Positions 1 to 5,534 are shown, counted from the first letter of the stretch. The stretch: 5,990 nucleotides of DNA from Anaerolineae bacterium (GCA_028275425.1 JAPWUT010000113.1:1-5990); one strand, 5' to 3'. The notes: generated by a model from the letters alone, not told the origin. Translations and numbers: made by a program.

Positions 1-722
1 TCCCGTTCCCCTCCGAGACCTTGGAACTGAAAAAGGCCGCCCTCAAAGAATGCCCAGAGGGCATAAAATACCTAATCCTCACCCACTACCATGCCGATCA
101 CACCTTGGGTAGCTACCTTCTGGAAAGCGCAGAAATAATCGCCCACAAAAGGACCAGGACTTTCTTGGCGCGTGAAGGAGCCCAAAGGCTTGCTGAGATT
201 AAAAGCCTCCACCCCGAGCTGGAAAATGCCTCCATAATCCTGCCCTCCATAACCTTCACCGGCGCCATGAACCTGAGCGTGGGTGGCTTGAACCTTTACC
301 TGTTTGAACTATTCGGCCACTCTCATGACTCCATAGCCGTTTATGTTCAAGAAGAGAAGACGCTTTTTGCCGGCGACCTACTCATGCCCATACCTCTGGT
401 AGCAGATGGCGATGTAGACCTAACAATTGCCTCTCTGGAGGCCTTGAAAAACTTCAACTTGGAATACGTTGTCCAGGGGCACGGTGGCGTCCTCTTAAAG
501 GGCGAGATAATGGACATGATAGATGACAACATCCGCTACCTCCAAAGGCTCAAGGCCAAAGTAGCCGAAGCCGTAAGCAAGAAACGGTCCCCGGAAAGCC
601 TCTTCAAAATCAAAATGGAAGAATTCGGCAAATCGCCCCTGGCTATAGGAGCGATGGGAGAACCGGTCCACAAAGCAAACATCCTTGCCATTTACGAAGC
701 CATGAAAAGAGGCCAACATTAG
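1..722 (+). CDS. MBL-fold metallo-hydrolase, 5' end missing
   Basis: This is a metallo-beta-lactamase-fold hydrolase, a family of two-metal enzymes that cleave esters, thioesters or phosphodiesters; the substrate cannot be told here. The metal-ligand series is complete: HYHADH (nt 84-101) fits HxHxDH, followed by GHSHDS, FAGD and a late VVQGHGG. The open frame runs upstream to the window edge (codons from nt 3 read PFPSET), so the TTG at 21 is not the real start, and the first strands of the fold lie outside the window. After the fold comes a charged helical C-terminal stretch (YLQRLKAKVAEAV) that could be a substrate-cap or dimer region. The kimA-like gene starts 23 nt after the stop with no visible promoter between, so the two are probably co-transcribed. 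Base composition looks less GC-rich than in the next gene. The fold is certain; the function is open (glyoxalase II-like and other hydrolases are possible). Confidence 0.9.
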   Translation, partial: PFPSETLELKKAALKECPEGIKYLILTHYHADHTLGSYLLESAEIIAHKRTRTFLAREGAQRLAEIKSLHPELENASIILPSITFTGAMNLSVGGLNLYLFELFGHSHDSIAVYVQEEKTLFAGDLLMPIPLVADGDVDLTIASLEALKNFNLEYVVQGHGGVLLKGEIMDMIDDNIRYLQRLKAKVAEAVSKKRSPESLFKIKMEEFGKSPLAIGAMGEPVHKANILAIYEAMKRGQH

Positions 723-745
723 AGCAAAGCTTACGTGGGTAAAAA

Positions 746-2587
746 ATGCTCCAGAGAATCCGTGACATCCTGATAGGGCCTCCGCTACCCACTCAGCACA
801 TCGTGCACAAGCGGTTGAACAAAATTCGGGCGCTGGCGGCCTTCTCCCCCGATGCCCTCTCCTCCGTCGCCTACGCTAACCAGGAAATCTACCTTGGACT
901 GGTTGTCACCGGGGCGGCGGGGCTCTCCCTGGCCTTCCCTATTGCTCTGGCCATCACCGGCCTACTGGTGCTGGTAGCGCTATCCTATTTCCAGACCATC
1001 CACGGGTATCCCTCCGGGGGCGGCTCTTACACGGTGGCGCGGGAAAACTTGGGGACGCTGCCGAGCCTGATTGCCGCGGCGGCGTTGATGATGGACTACG
1101 TCCTGACCGCAGCGGTCAGCCTGACGGCGGGTGTAGCAGCCATTGCCTCTGCCTTCCCCGTTCTCTGGCCCTATCGGGTGGAACTGGCCCTGCTGATGCT
1201 GCTGGTAATCGCCCTGCTCAACCTGCGTGGGCTCCAGGAGACGGGCACGGCGATGGCGGTCCCCGTTTACCTCTTCCTGTTCACCTTTCTGCCCATGCTG
1301 GCTTGGGGGGTCCTGCGCCTGCTGCGGGAGGGGCCGGGGTCGCTGACCGCCGTGGCCCCGCCCGCCACCGAACCGTTGACCCTCTTCCTGGTCCTGCACA
1401 CCTTCGCCTCCGGCTGCACCGCGCTGACGGGGATTGAGGCCATCAGCAACGGGGTGCCGGCTTTCCAGCCGCCGGAGGCCCGCAACGCCGGGCGGACCCT
1501 CATCGTAATGGCCGTCCTGATGGCTGTGCTCTTTGCGGGCAGCATCGGCCTGACCCAGGCCTTCGCCGTCATCCCCCGCCCCGATGAGACCGTCCTCTCC
1601 GCCCTGGCGCGGCGGGTCCTGGGCGAAGGGCCGGCCTACATCCTGGTCCAGGTCAGTACCCTGCTCATCCTGGCCGTCGCCGCCAACACCAGTTTCGCCG
1701 GATTCCCGCGCCTGGCAGCCATCTTAGCGGCCGATGGCTTCCTTCCCCGCCAACTGACCGGCCTGGGAGACCGGCTGGTCTACTCCAACGGCATAGTGTT
1801 GCTGGCGGCAGCCACCGCCGGACTGATTCTCTTCTTCGGCGGAGACACCCACGCCCTGATCCCCCTTTTCGCTGTCGGGGCATTCCTGGCCTTCACCCTC
1901 TCCCAAACTGGGATGGTTGTCCACTGGTGGCGGGAACGGGGCCGGGGGTGGGCTGCGAAGGCCTTGCTGAACGGTCTGGGCGCGCTGGCGACCGCCGCAG
2001 CCTTGCTCATCATTGCCATCAGCAAGTTCGTGGCGGGGGCCTGGATTACGGTCCTGATGATTCCGCTTTTGGTGAGTGGTTTCCTCAAAATCCAGGCCCA
2101 TTACCAAGAGGTAGCCCGCGAACTCTCCCTTTCTCATGGCCCACTTCCTTCCCGTGAAATACCCCCACGCCCCCGAGTAGTCATCCCCATCTCTGGTGTC
2201 CACCGGGGGATTGTGGATGCAGTCAACTTCGCTCGCTCCATCGGTCGGGAGGTGACCGCCGTCTATGTGGAGTTGATGCCGGGAAGTGGTGAGGAGATAC
2301 GGCGGAAGTGGGAACAATGGTGGCCTGACGTGCCGCTGGTCGTTCTCCCCTCGCCGTACCGCTCCATCGTCGGGCCGCTGCTGGAGTTTCTGGATGAAAC
2401 CGACCGTCAGCACAACGACGGGCAGCAGGCGGTCATCATCTTGCCGGAGTTTGTCCCGGCCCGCTGGTGGCACAACCTGCTGCACAACCAGACGGCTTGG
2501 CTGCTGAAGGCAGCGCTCCTCTACCGGCGGCGACGGTTGGGCTTCCAGCGGGTAATCATAGACATCCCGTACCACCTCCGCCGCTGA
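746..2587 (+). CDS. kimA: KimA/KUP-type potassium transporter (APC superfamily)
   Basis: A 613-residue inner-membrane transporter, close to the usual KimA (YdaO) length of about 600, predicted to import K+ together with protons. The signature segments are FSPDALSSVAY near residues 33-43, HGYPSGGGSY near 86-95, DYVLTAAVS at 117-125 and TGIEAISNGVP near 228-238. D36, Y43, Y118, T121 and S125 fall at the same numbers as residues I recall lining the K+/H+ site of Bacillus subtilis KimA, which is the main reason for choosing KimA over a generic amino-acid permease. About a dozen hydrophobic segments fill residues 45-455. A soluble C-terminal domain from about 474 (RPRVVIPISGVHRG onward) resembles the universal-stress-like cytoplasmic domain of this family. 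ATG at 746 is used; the ribosome site is weak (GTGGGT). In Bacillus, kimA lies behind a c-di-AMP riboswitch; the 23-nt gap here leaves no room for one. Substrate is inferred by homology. Confidence 0.85.
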   Translation: MLQRIRDILIGPPLPTQHIVHKRLNKIRALAAFSPDALSSVAYANQEIYLGLVVTGAAGLSLAFPIALAITGLLVLVALSYFQTIHGYPSGGGSYTVARENLGTLPSLIAAAALMMDYVLTAAVSLTAGVAAIASAFPVLWPYRVELALLMLLVIALLNLRGLQETGTAMAVPVYLFLFTFLPMLAWGVLRLLREGPGSLTAVAPPATEPLTLFLVLHTFASGCTALTGIEAISNGVPAFQPPEARNAGRTLIVMAVLMAVLFAGSIGLTQAFAVIPRPDETVLSALARRVLGEGPAYILVQVSTLLILAVAANTSFAGFPRLAAILAADGFLPRQLTGLGDRLVYSNGIVLLAAATAGLILFFGGDTHALIPLFAVGAFLAFTLSQTGMVVHWWRERGRGWAAKALLNGLGALATAAALLIIAISKFVAGAWITVLMIPLLVSGFLKIQAHYQEVARELSLSHGPLPSREIPPRPRVVIPISGVHRGIVDAVNFARSIGREVTAVYVELMPGSGEEIRRKWEQWWPDVPLVVLPSPYRSIVGPLLEFLDETDRQHNDGQQAVIILPEFVPARWWHNLLHNQTAWLLKAALLYRRRRLGFQRVIIDIPYHLRR

Positions 2588-2597
2588 AAGAGGATAA

Positions 2598-2680
2598 CCC
2601 CAAAACGCTGGCAAACCTTCAGCTAACGGGGGATCCAGGGTGGCTTTGCCCCCTGGCAGGGGATTTGGGGGTGTGCCTTT
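2598..2680 (+). repeat. Degenerate leading copy of the ~154-bp repeat
   Basis: Begins 11 nt after the transporter stop codon with CCCAAAACGCTGGCAAACC and keeps the order of the full units: CCCAAAAC, CTGGCAAACC, GGTCC-like, GCCCCCTGGCAGGGG, TTTGGGGG, TGTGCC. It lacks the second half (the GGGGGCGAGTTGCCCCC hairpin); the 92-bp palindromic element starts 7 nt after it ends. It is the most diverged left-hand copy and may be the oldest or a truncated edge of the array. Confidence 0.75.
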
Positions 2681-2686
2681 CTGACC

Positions 2687-2778
2687 TAACCACCTGACCC
2701 CCTTCCCTGCGAGGGAAGGGGGAAAATTTGGCGAGGTTCTTCCCTCTCCGCCTTGGAGAGGGGTCGGGGGAGAGGTTA
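2687..2778. repeat. 92-bp palindromic (REP/MITE-like) element
   Basis: The element has inverted ends TAACC (2687-2691) and GGTTA (2774-2778), with similar C-rich sequence just inside both ends. Inside are two strong hairpins: 11-bp arms CCCCCTTCCCT / AGGGAAGGGGG (2698-2708 and 2712-2722, loop GCG) and 8-bp arms CCCTCTCC / GGAGAGGG (2742-2749 and 2755-2762, loop GCCTT). Its sequence is unlike the 154-bp units around it. It lies between the truncated leading copy and the first full unit, as if inserted or replacing the missing half. No clear target-site duplication is visible. As RNA it would fold strongly and could slow transcription leaving the transporter gene, but no U-run follows either stem, so it is not called a terminator. 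Confidence 0.7.
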
Positions 2779-2781
2779 ACT

Positions 2782-3392
2782 CCCAAAACCCTGGTAAACC
2801 CTAAGCCTACGAGGGTGGGAAAACGGGGGTGGAGGGGGCGAAGCCCCCTCCCAGGGGGTCTGGGGGATGTGCCCCCAGAATTTTGAAAGAGGGGGCGAGT
2901 TGCCCCCATTAGCAACCTCGCCACGAGTGGGACCCAAAACCCTGGCAAACCCTCAGCCCACGAGGGTGGGGAAACCTGGGGGGTCCAAGGGGCGAAGCCC
3001 CCTGGCAGGGGGTTTGGGGGATGTGCCCCCAAAGAACCTTAAAGGGGGGCGAGTTGCCCACATTAGCAGCCCGCCCACGAGTGGGACCCAAAACTCTGGC
3101 AAACCCTCAGCCCACGAGGGTGGGGAAACCTGGGGGGTCCAAGGGGCGAAGCCCCCTGGCAGGGGGTTTGGGGGATGTGCCCCCAGAATTTTGAAAGAGG
3201 GGGCGAGTTGCCCCCATTAGCAACCCCGCCACGAGTGGGACCCAAAACCCTGGCAAACCCTCAGCCCACGAGGGTGGGCAAAACGGGGGTCCAAGGGGCG
3301 AAGCCCCCTGGCAGGGGGTTTGGGGGATGTGCCCCCAAAGAACCTTAAAGGGGGGCGAGTTGCTCACATTAGCAACCTGCCCACGAGTGGGG
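2782..3392 (+). repeat. Four tandem 151-154-bp units with A-B-A-B higher order
   Basis: Units start at CCCAAAAC: 2782-2932 (151 bp), 2933-3086 (154), 3087-3240 (154) and 3241-3392 (152). Each carries, in order, CCCACGAGGGTGGG (arms CCCAC/GTGGG), GGGGCGAAGCCCC, CCCTGGCAGGG, a GGGGGATGTGCCCCC motif, GGGGGCGAGTTGCCCCC and CCACGAGTGG; unit 1 varies in the first and third. Most are short G/C stems with 3-5-nt loops. The second halves fall into two types. Units 1 and 3 read AGAATTTTGAAAGAGGGGG and GCCCCCATTAGCAACC; units 2 and 4 read AAAGAACCTTAAAGGGGGG and GCCCACATT or GCTCACATT. The effective period is therefore about 305-308 bp. There is no unique spacer, so it is not a CRISPR array. Unit lengths are mostly not multiples of 3 and frames shift between units, so it is not a coding repeat. 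Function unknown. Confidence 0.92.
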
Positions 3393-3490
3393 CCCAAAAC
3401 CCTGGTAAACCCTCAGCCAACGGGGGTGGGGAAAGGGGGGTCCAGGGGGCGAAGCCCCCATGGCGGGGGGCGTGGGGGGATACCCCCCAA
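3393..3490 (+). repeat. Partial fifth unit at the right end of the array
   Basis: Starts with CCCAAAACCCTGGTAAACCC and follows the unit through GGGGGCGAAGCCCCC, a diverged ATGGCGGGGGG and the G-run/C-run motif, then stops; the GGGGGCGAGTTGCCCCC half is missing. It ends about 17 bp from the stop codon of the convergent HTH gene. It is more diverged than units 2-4, as expected for an array edge. Confidence 0.8.
3473..3489 (-). terminator. Strong hairpin downstream of the KaiC/HTH operon
   Basis: Perfect 7-bp arms TGGGGGG (3473-3479) and CCCCCCA (3483-3489) around loop ATA, 17 nt beyond the HTH gene's stop on the minus strand. It is the edge form of the repeat's G-run/C-run motif. It is well placed to end or protect the operon transcript, but no U-run follows on the minus strand, so intrinsic termination is only a possibility. 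Confidence 0.35.
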
Positions 3491-3506
3491 ACAATTGCTC
3501 CCTTGT

Positions 3507-3860
3507 TTAAGCGCCTTTCACCCGTTCATAAGCAAGCTTAGCCAGCCCGCCGGCTATGTGAGAGCGCCTCTGCCCCTTCATATCCCCCTCTAAACGCTTG
3601 AGCACATCCTCAGGATTGGCACGGAGGATGTTGCGAACCGAGACTTTGGTCATGCCCAGAAAAGCTGCGATCTCCTCTTCCGTCTTCTTCTCCTCATTGG
3701 CCAAAACTACAGCATATGCGGCCTCCGCAAGGCTTGGCAACCAGGTGAGGCGCCTGTACTCAATCAACTTCCGCGGGCCGCCGGCAAGATTTATTGCTTC
3801 CAGGAAAACCTTCATCGCCAAATCGTCAAGCGCAAATTGCACAGGCTCCACAATCCTCAT
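3507..3860 (-). CDS. Small HTH partner of KaiC-like ATPase (near-KaiC domain)
   Basis: A 117-residue soluble protein that I recognise as the 'probable regulatory domain' family encoded next to single-domain KaiC homologues; its biochemical role is not established. Residues 60-81 (KTEEEIAAFLGMTKVSVRNILR region) form a helix-turn-helix with the AAFLGMTKVSVRN pattern. The N-terminal half is helical (EYRRLTWLPSLAEAAYAVVLANEE), and the basic C-terminus ends in GLAKLAYERVKGA. It has no cysteine and no membrane segment. It is the second gene of the operon: the ATPase stop is at 3880-3882 and the AAGGAGG ribosome site occupies 3870-3876. ATG at 3860 is chosen because it lies 9 nt from AGGAGG; the GTG at 3866 would be only 3 nt away and add two residues. 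Its G+C is lower than the flanking repeats. Inference: it binds DNA or the ATPase, giving an output for an ATP-driven sensor. Confidence 0.8.
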   Translation of the reverse strand: MRIVEPVQFALDDLAMKVFLEAINLAGGPRKLIEYRRLTWLPSLAEAAYAVVLANEEKKTEEEIAAFLGMTKVSVRNILRANPEDVLKRLEGDMKGQRRSHIAGGLAKLAYERVKGA

Positions 3861-3869
3861 AGCCACTCA

Positions 3870-3876
3870 CCTCCTT
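3870..3876 (-). promoter_or_regulatory. Shine-Dalgarno site of the HTH partner gene
   Basis: AAGGAGG followed by TGA on the minus strand, close to perfect complementarity to the 16S tail. It lies in the short gap after the ATPase stop codon and decides the start: ATG at 3860 (9-nt gap) over GTG at 3866 (3-nt gap). It implies independent, efficient translation of the second gene. Confidence 0.75.
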
Positions 3877-3879
3877 TCT

Positions 3880-4755
3880 TCATTGTTCTTTTCCCGAAGA
3901 ACGGGATAAGATTTCGGATAACGCAGGGCCTATGCGCACTAAACCTTCATCGGTTATCTCCATAAGGTGGGTAGAGGTATCGTGACCGCAAAGCCTGCAG
4001 CCATCAATACGGAATAGCCTTACAATTTCGCCTACAGGCTTGCGGTAAAAGCTGGCCTCGTAACGGTTGGTAATCAGGACTTTGGAAAGCACCATTGAGC
4101 CATCAACGATATGGCTAACTGCGTAACCCCCAGCTGCTTCGGCAGTGAGGTCTTCGTGGCCGCTGCGCTTCTGGGAAATGAGCAGGGCCGTTTGGTGCCA
4201 TTTCTTCAAGAAGTTAAAGACCCCTCGCACTATATCCCGAGCCATCATCTCCTTAGTCTCGTAAAGGCCGGTGACCGAATCCACCACTACAATTTGGCTC
4301 CGATAAGTCCGGATGGCATAGGCAAGCGTGTTAAGGAAAGTCTGTAGGCTGGTGCGTAACTGAGAATAGGAAGCGCCATCAAGGAAAATAATCTTCTCTT
4401 CCACCAGTTCAGGGTCTAAACCCATCGCTATGCACCTGTTTTTAAGCCCCATTGCCACAAATGGGGCAGGGCTCTCAAGCGTAGCGAAAATGCAAGTATG
4501 TCCAAGAGCGGCCTGCTTCAGGACAAATTGCTCTGCCAAGACGCTTTTACCGGTATCGGCCACACCAGTTATGTTCCAAACCGAATAGCGGGGTATTCCC
4601 CCCAAAGGCTTCTTAACCACCTTACCGTCCTTCACCACAGTGGTGAAGAAGAGTTCATCCAAGCCTTCCACCCCGCTGGGAAGGCCTTCCAGCTTTGGAG
4701 CCTTTTCACTTAGCTCTTTGAAGGTGCCGACCCCTTCCAGGACTACGTCTTCCAC
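3880..4755 (-). CDS. Single-domain KaiC-like ATPase (AF_0795-type)
   Basis: A 291-residue soluble RecA-fold ATPase with one KaiC domain, unlike the two-domain circadian KaiC. Walker A is GVADTGKS (residues 64-71) and Walker B is IVVVD (155-159). ATLESP (91-96) holds a glutamate, E94, where KaiC has an adjacent pair of catalytic glutamates. LLISQ (191-195) fits the strand after Walker B. A 12-residue stretch with KDGKVVKKPLGG precedes the core. Near the C-terminus, CRLCGHDTSTH (253-263) offers C253, C256, H258 and H263, a possible metal site. The GTG start at 4755 is set by GGGAGG at 4762-4767, 6 nt upstream; a promoter lies at 4792-4819. It is followed directly by its HTH partner. From memory, this family is confined to thermophiles and has an unknown role in sensing or regulation. 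The KaiC family call is firm; the subfamily is from recall. Confidence 0.88.
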   Translation of the reverse strand: MEDVVLEGVGTFKELSEKAPKLEGLPSGVEGLDELFFTTVVKDGKVVKKPLGGIPRYSVWNITGVADTGKSVLAEQFVLKQAALGHTCIFATLESPAPFVAMGLKNRCIAMGLDPELVEEKIIFLDGASYSQLRTSLQTFLNTLAYAIRTYRSQIVVVDSVTGLYETKEMMARDIVRGVFNFLKKWHQTALLISQKRSGHEDLTAEAAGGYAVSHIVDGSMVLSKVLITNRYEASFYRKPVGEIVRLFRIDGCRLCGHDTSTHLMEITDEGLVRIGPALSEILSRSSGKEQ

Positions 4756-4761
4756 TGCCTG

Positions 4762-4767
4762 CCTCCC
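4762..4767 (-). promoter_or_regulatory. Shine-Dalgarno site of the KaiC-like gene
   Basis: GGGAGG on the minus strand, 6 nt before the GTG at 4755. It supports a GTG start; no ATG in the same frame lies nearby upstream. Confidence 0.7.
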
Positions 4768-4791
4768 GAACGAAGCTCTATTCTAATTTTT

Positions 4792-4819
4792 ATTTTACCA
4801 GATGAACAGCAATTTGCAA
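4792..4819 (-). promoter_or_regulatory. Probable sigma70 promoter of the KaiC/HTH operon
   Basis: On the minus strand, -35 TTGCAA (4819-4814), a 16-nt spacer and -10 TAAAAT (4797-4792) preceded by TGG, which makes an extended -10. It would start transcription roughly 30 nt before the GTG start. The stretch is AT-rich between GC-rich blocks. A second -10-like TAGAAT sits at 4785-4780. Moderate confidence since the -35 is only a partial match. Confidence 0.55.
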
Positions 4820-4841
4820 ATCGCCCGCTTAATTCTTAAGC
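4812..4841. promoter_or_regulatory. Two palindromes at the KaiC operon promoter
   Basis: ATTTGCAAAT (4812-4821) is a perfect 10-bp palindrome that covers the -35 hexamer. GCTTAA-TTC-TTAAGC (4827-4841) has perfect 6-bp arms and lies 7 bp upstream of the -35. Both are candidate sites for a dimeric regulator, possibly the HTH partner encoded by the operon itself. Short AT-rich palindromes also occur by chance, so this is tentative. Confidence 0.35.
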
Positions 4842-4894
4842 CTGGCCGCAAACAGCCGAACCCAACCGGGGAGGTACCAAAGCACGCAATGCTT

Positions 4895-5034
4895 CCATTG
4901 TGGGGGCAATCCCCTTGCCAAGGGCTTGCGCCCCCCTGGACTACCGCTTGCCCACCCTCGGTGGCTTAGAGTTTGCCGGTATCTTGGGTCCTACTCGCGG
5001 TGTGTTGGTAGGGGTTGATAACTCGCCCCTTTTT
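4895..5034 (-). repeat. Diverged inverted copy of the ~154-bp repeat
   Basis: Read on the minus strand this follows the unit closely for about 140 bp: AAAAAGGGGCGAGTT, then CGCGAGTAGGACCCAAGA, CCGGCAAACTCTAAGCC, CCGAGGGTGGGCAA, GTCCAGGGGGGCGCAAGCCC, TTGGCAAGGGGATTGCCCCC. Element order and spacing match the array units, with many substitutions and imperfect stems. Orientation is opposite to the array at 2598-3490, so the two face each other across the KaiC/HTH operon. No open frame here looks like a protein. It fills most of the gap between the operon promoter and the arsR promoter. Confidence 0.8.
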
Positions 5035-5110
5035 AGGGTTTGTGCGCGCTCCCCGGGAGAGGGCTGCGTCCCCTCTGCCCCGGTTTTTGGGACACGCCGG
5101 GCTTTGCCCT
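5035..5110 (-). repeat. Highly eroded extension of the inverted repeat copy
   Basis: On the minus strand, CCCAAAAACCGGGGCAGAGGGG, written in two parts as CCCAAAAACC and GGGGCAGAGGGG, then GCAGCCCT and CCCGGGGAGCGC lead into the previous copy, roughly like the hairpin part of a neighbouring unit with a deletion. It contains AGAGGG/CCCTCT arms with a 7-nt loop. The relationship is much weaker than for 4895-5034. Confidence 0.4.
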
Positions 5111-5113
5111 TGC

Positions 5114-5142
5114 TTGCATTTTTACCGCTACTGTGGTATAAT
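5114..5142 (+). promoter_or_regulatory. Near-consensus sigma70 promoter of the arsR-dsrE operon
   Basis: -35 TTGCAT (5114-5119), exactly 17 nt, then -10 TATAAT (5137-5142), a perfect consensus hexamer preceded by TGG (extended -10). Transcription should begin near 5149-5151, leaving a leader of about 30 nt before the ATG at 5181. It is the strongest promoter visible in the window. Confidence 0.85.
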
Positions 5143-5156
5143 CGGGCTGCATTTAG

Positions 5157-5176
5157 ATATTTAAATATAAGCTTAT
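5157..5176. promoter_or_regulatory. Candidate ArsR-family operator
   Basis: Two overlapping perfect palindromes, ATATTTAAATAT (5157-5168) and ATAAGCTTAT (5167-5176), lie between the predicted transcription start and the arsR start codon. ArsR/SmtB repressors usually bind AT-rich inverted repeats at or just after their own promoter, so position and composition fit autorepression. Binding is inferred. Confidence 0.6.
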
Positions 5177-5180
5177 TCAC

Positions 5181-5534
5181 ATGCCTATTACAGCAGGTCT
5201 GCGTCAGGAAATAACTTTTCTACATGCGCAAGTCTGCCAAGCGTTGGCAGACCCCAAACGCATCCTTATCCTTTATGCTCTCGCTGATGGGCCACGGCGA
5301 GTGACAGATTTGGCCGAAATTTTATCCTTGCCCCAACCCGCCGTCTCCCACCACCTCAAGGTCCTGCGCGAGCGCGGTTTAGTAATGGCCAACCAAGAGG
5401 GCACAGCTATCTACTATGCCCTTGCTGATGAGCGTGTTATCCAAGCCCTGGACCTTCTGCGGGATGTGCTCAGAGCTCGGCTTGCTCAGCATGCTGAGCT
5501 TGTTCGCCAATTCAGCGAGGAGGAGGAAAAATGA
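5181..5534 (+). CDS. ArsR/SmtB-family winged-helix repressor
   Basis: A 117-residue dimeric DNA-binding repressor of typical ArsR length. ALADPKRILILYAL (21-34) is the family's N-terminal signature. RVTDLAEILSLPQPAVSHHLKVLRERGLV (about 40-68, recognition helix near PAVSHHLKVL) is the helix-turn-helix, and NQEGTAIYYAL (71-81) is the beta wing. The classical arsenic ELCVC site is absent, no clear D-x-H metal site is seen in the last helix, and the only cysteine is C19. The signal is therefore unlikely to be sensed through a classic metal site or an intramolecular disulfide; a C19-C19' or per-sulfide mechanism is possible. The start ATG at 5181 has no Shine-Dalgarno in its short AT-rich leader. 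The 3' end overlaps the sulfur-carrier gene by ATGA, so the two are co-translated. It likely represses its own operon. Family is certain; inducer unknown. Confidence 0.93.
   Translation: MPITAGLRQEITFLHAQVCQALADPKRILILYALADGPRRVTDLAEILSLPQPAVSHHLKVLRERGLVMANQEGTAIYYALADERVIQALDLLRDVLRARLAQHAELVRQFSEEEEK
5518..5526 (+). promoter_or_regulatory. Strong Shine-Dalgarno site of the DsrE-like gene
   Basis: A purine run containing AGGAGG twice in overlap (GAGGAGGAGG region) inside the end of arsR, 5-8 nt before the ATG at 5531. In contrast to arsR, whose start lacks such a site, this suggests the second gene is translated much more strongly. Confidence 0.8.

Noticed and set aside
21..23. TTG as start of the MBL gene
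   Set aside because: The frame is open to the window edge and the fold's first strands would be missing; the gene begins upstream of the window.
1724..2614. 296-codon frame on the minus strand
   Set aside because: It lies antisense to the transporter gene, its translation is rich in Pro/Gln/Arg with no recognisable domain, and the plus-strand protein is clearly real.
2867..3220. Open frame of 117 codons across the tandem units (and similar ones on both strands between 2619 and 3593)
   Set aside because: These are low-stop readings of GC-rich repeats. Unit lengths are mostly not multiples of 3, the peptide changes frame between units, there is no ribosome site, and similar frames exist on both strands.
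2782..3392. CRISPR array
   Set aside because: The whole 150-bp unit is repeated with no unique spacers, and there are no cas genes.
3489..3508. AAACAA/TTGTTT inverted repeat over the HTH gene stop codon as a terminator
   Set aside because: The 6-bp A/T stem is weak and overlaps the stop codon; no U-run follows.
3864..3866. GTG at 3866 as start of the HTH partner
   Set aside because: Only 3 nt from AGGAGG; ATG at 3860 has a normal 9-nt spacing.
4900..5214. 104-codon plus-strand frame
   Set aside because: It runs through the inverted repeat copy and the arsR promoter, lacks a ribosome site and resembles no protein.
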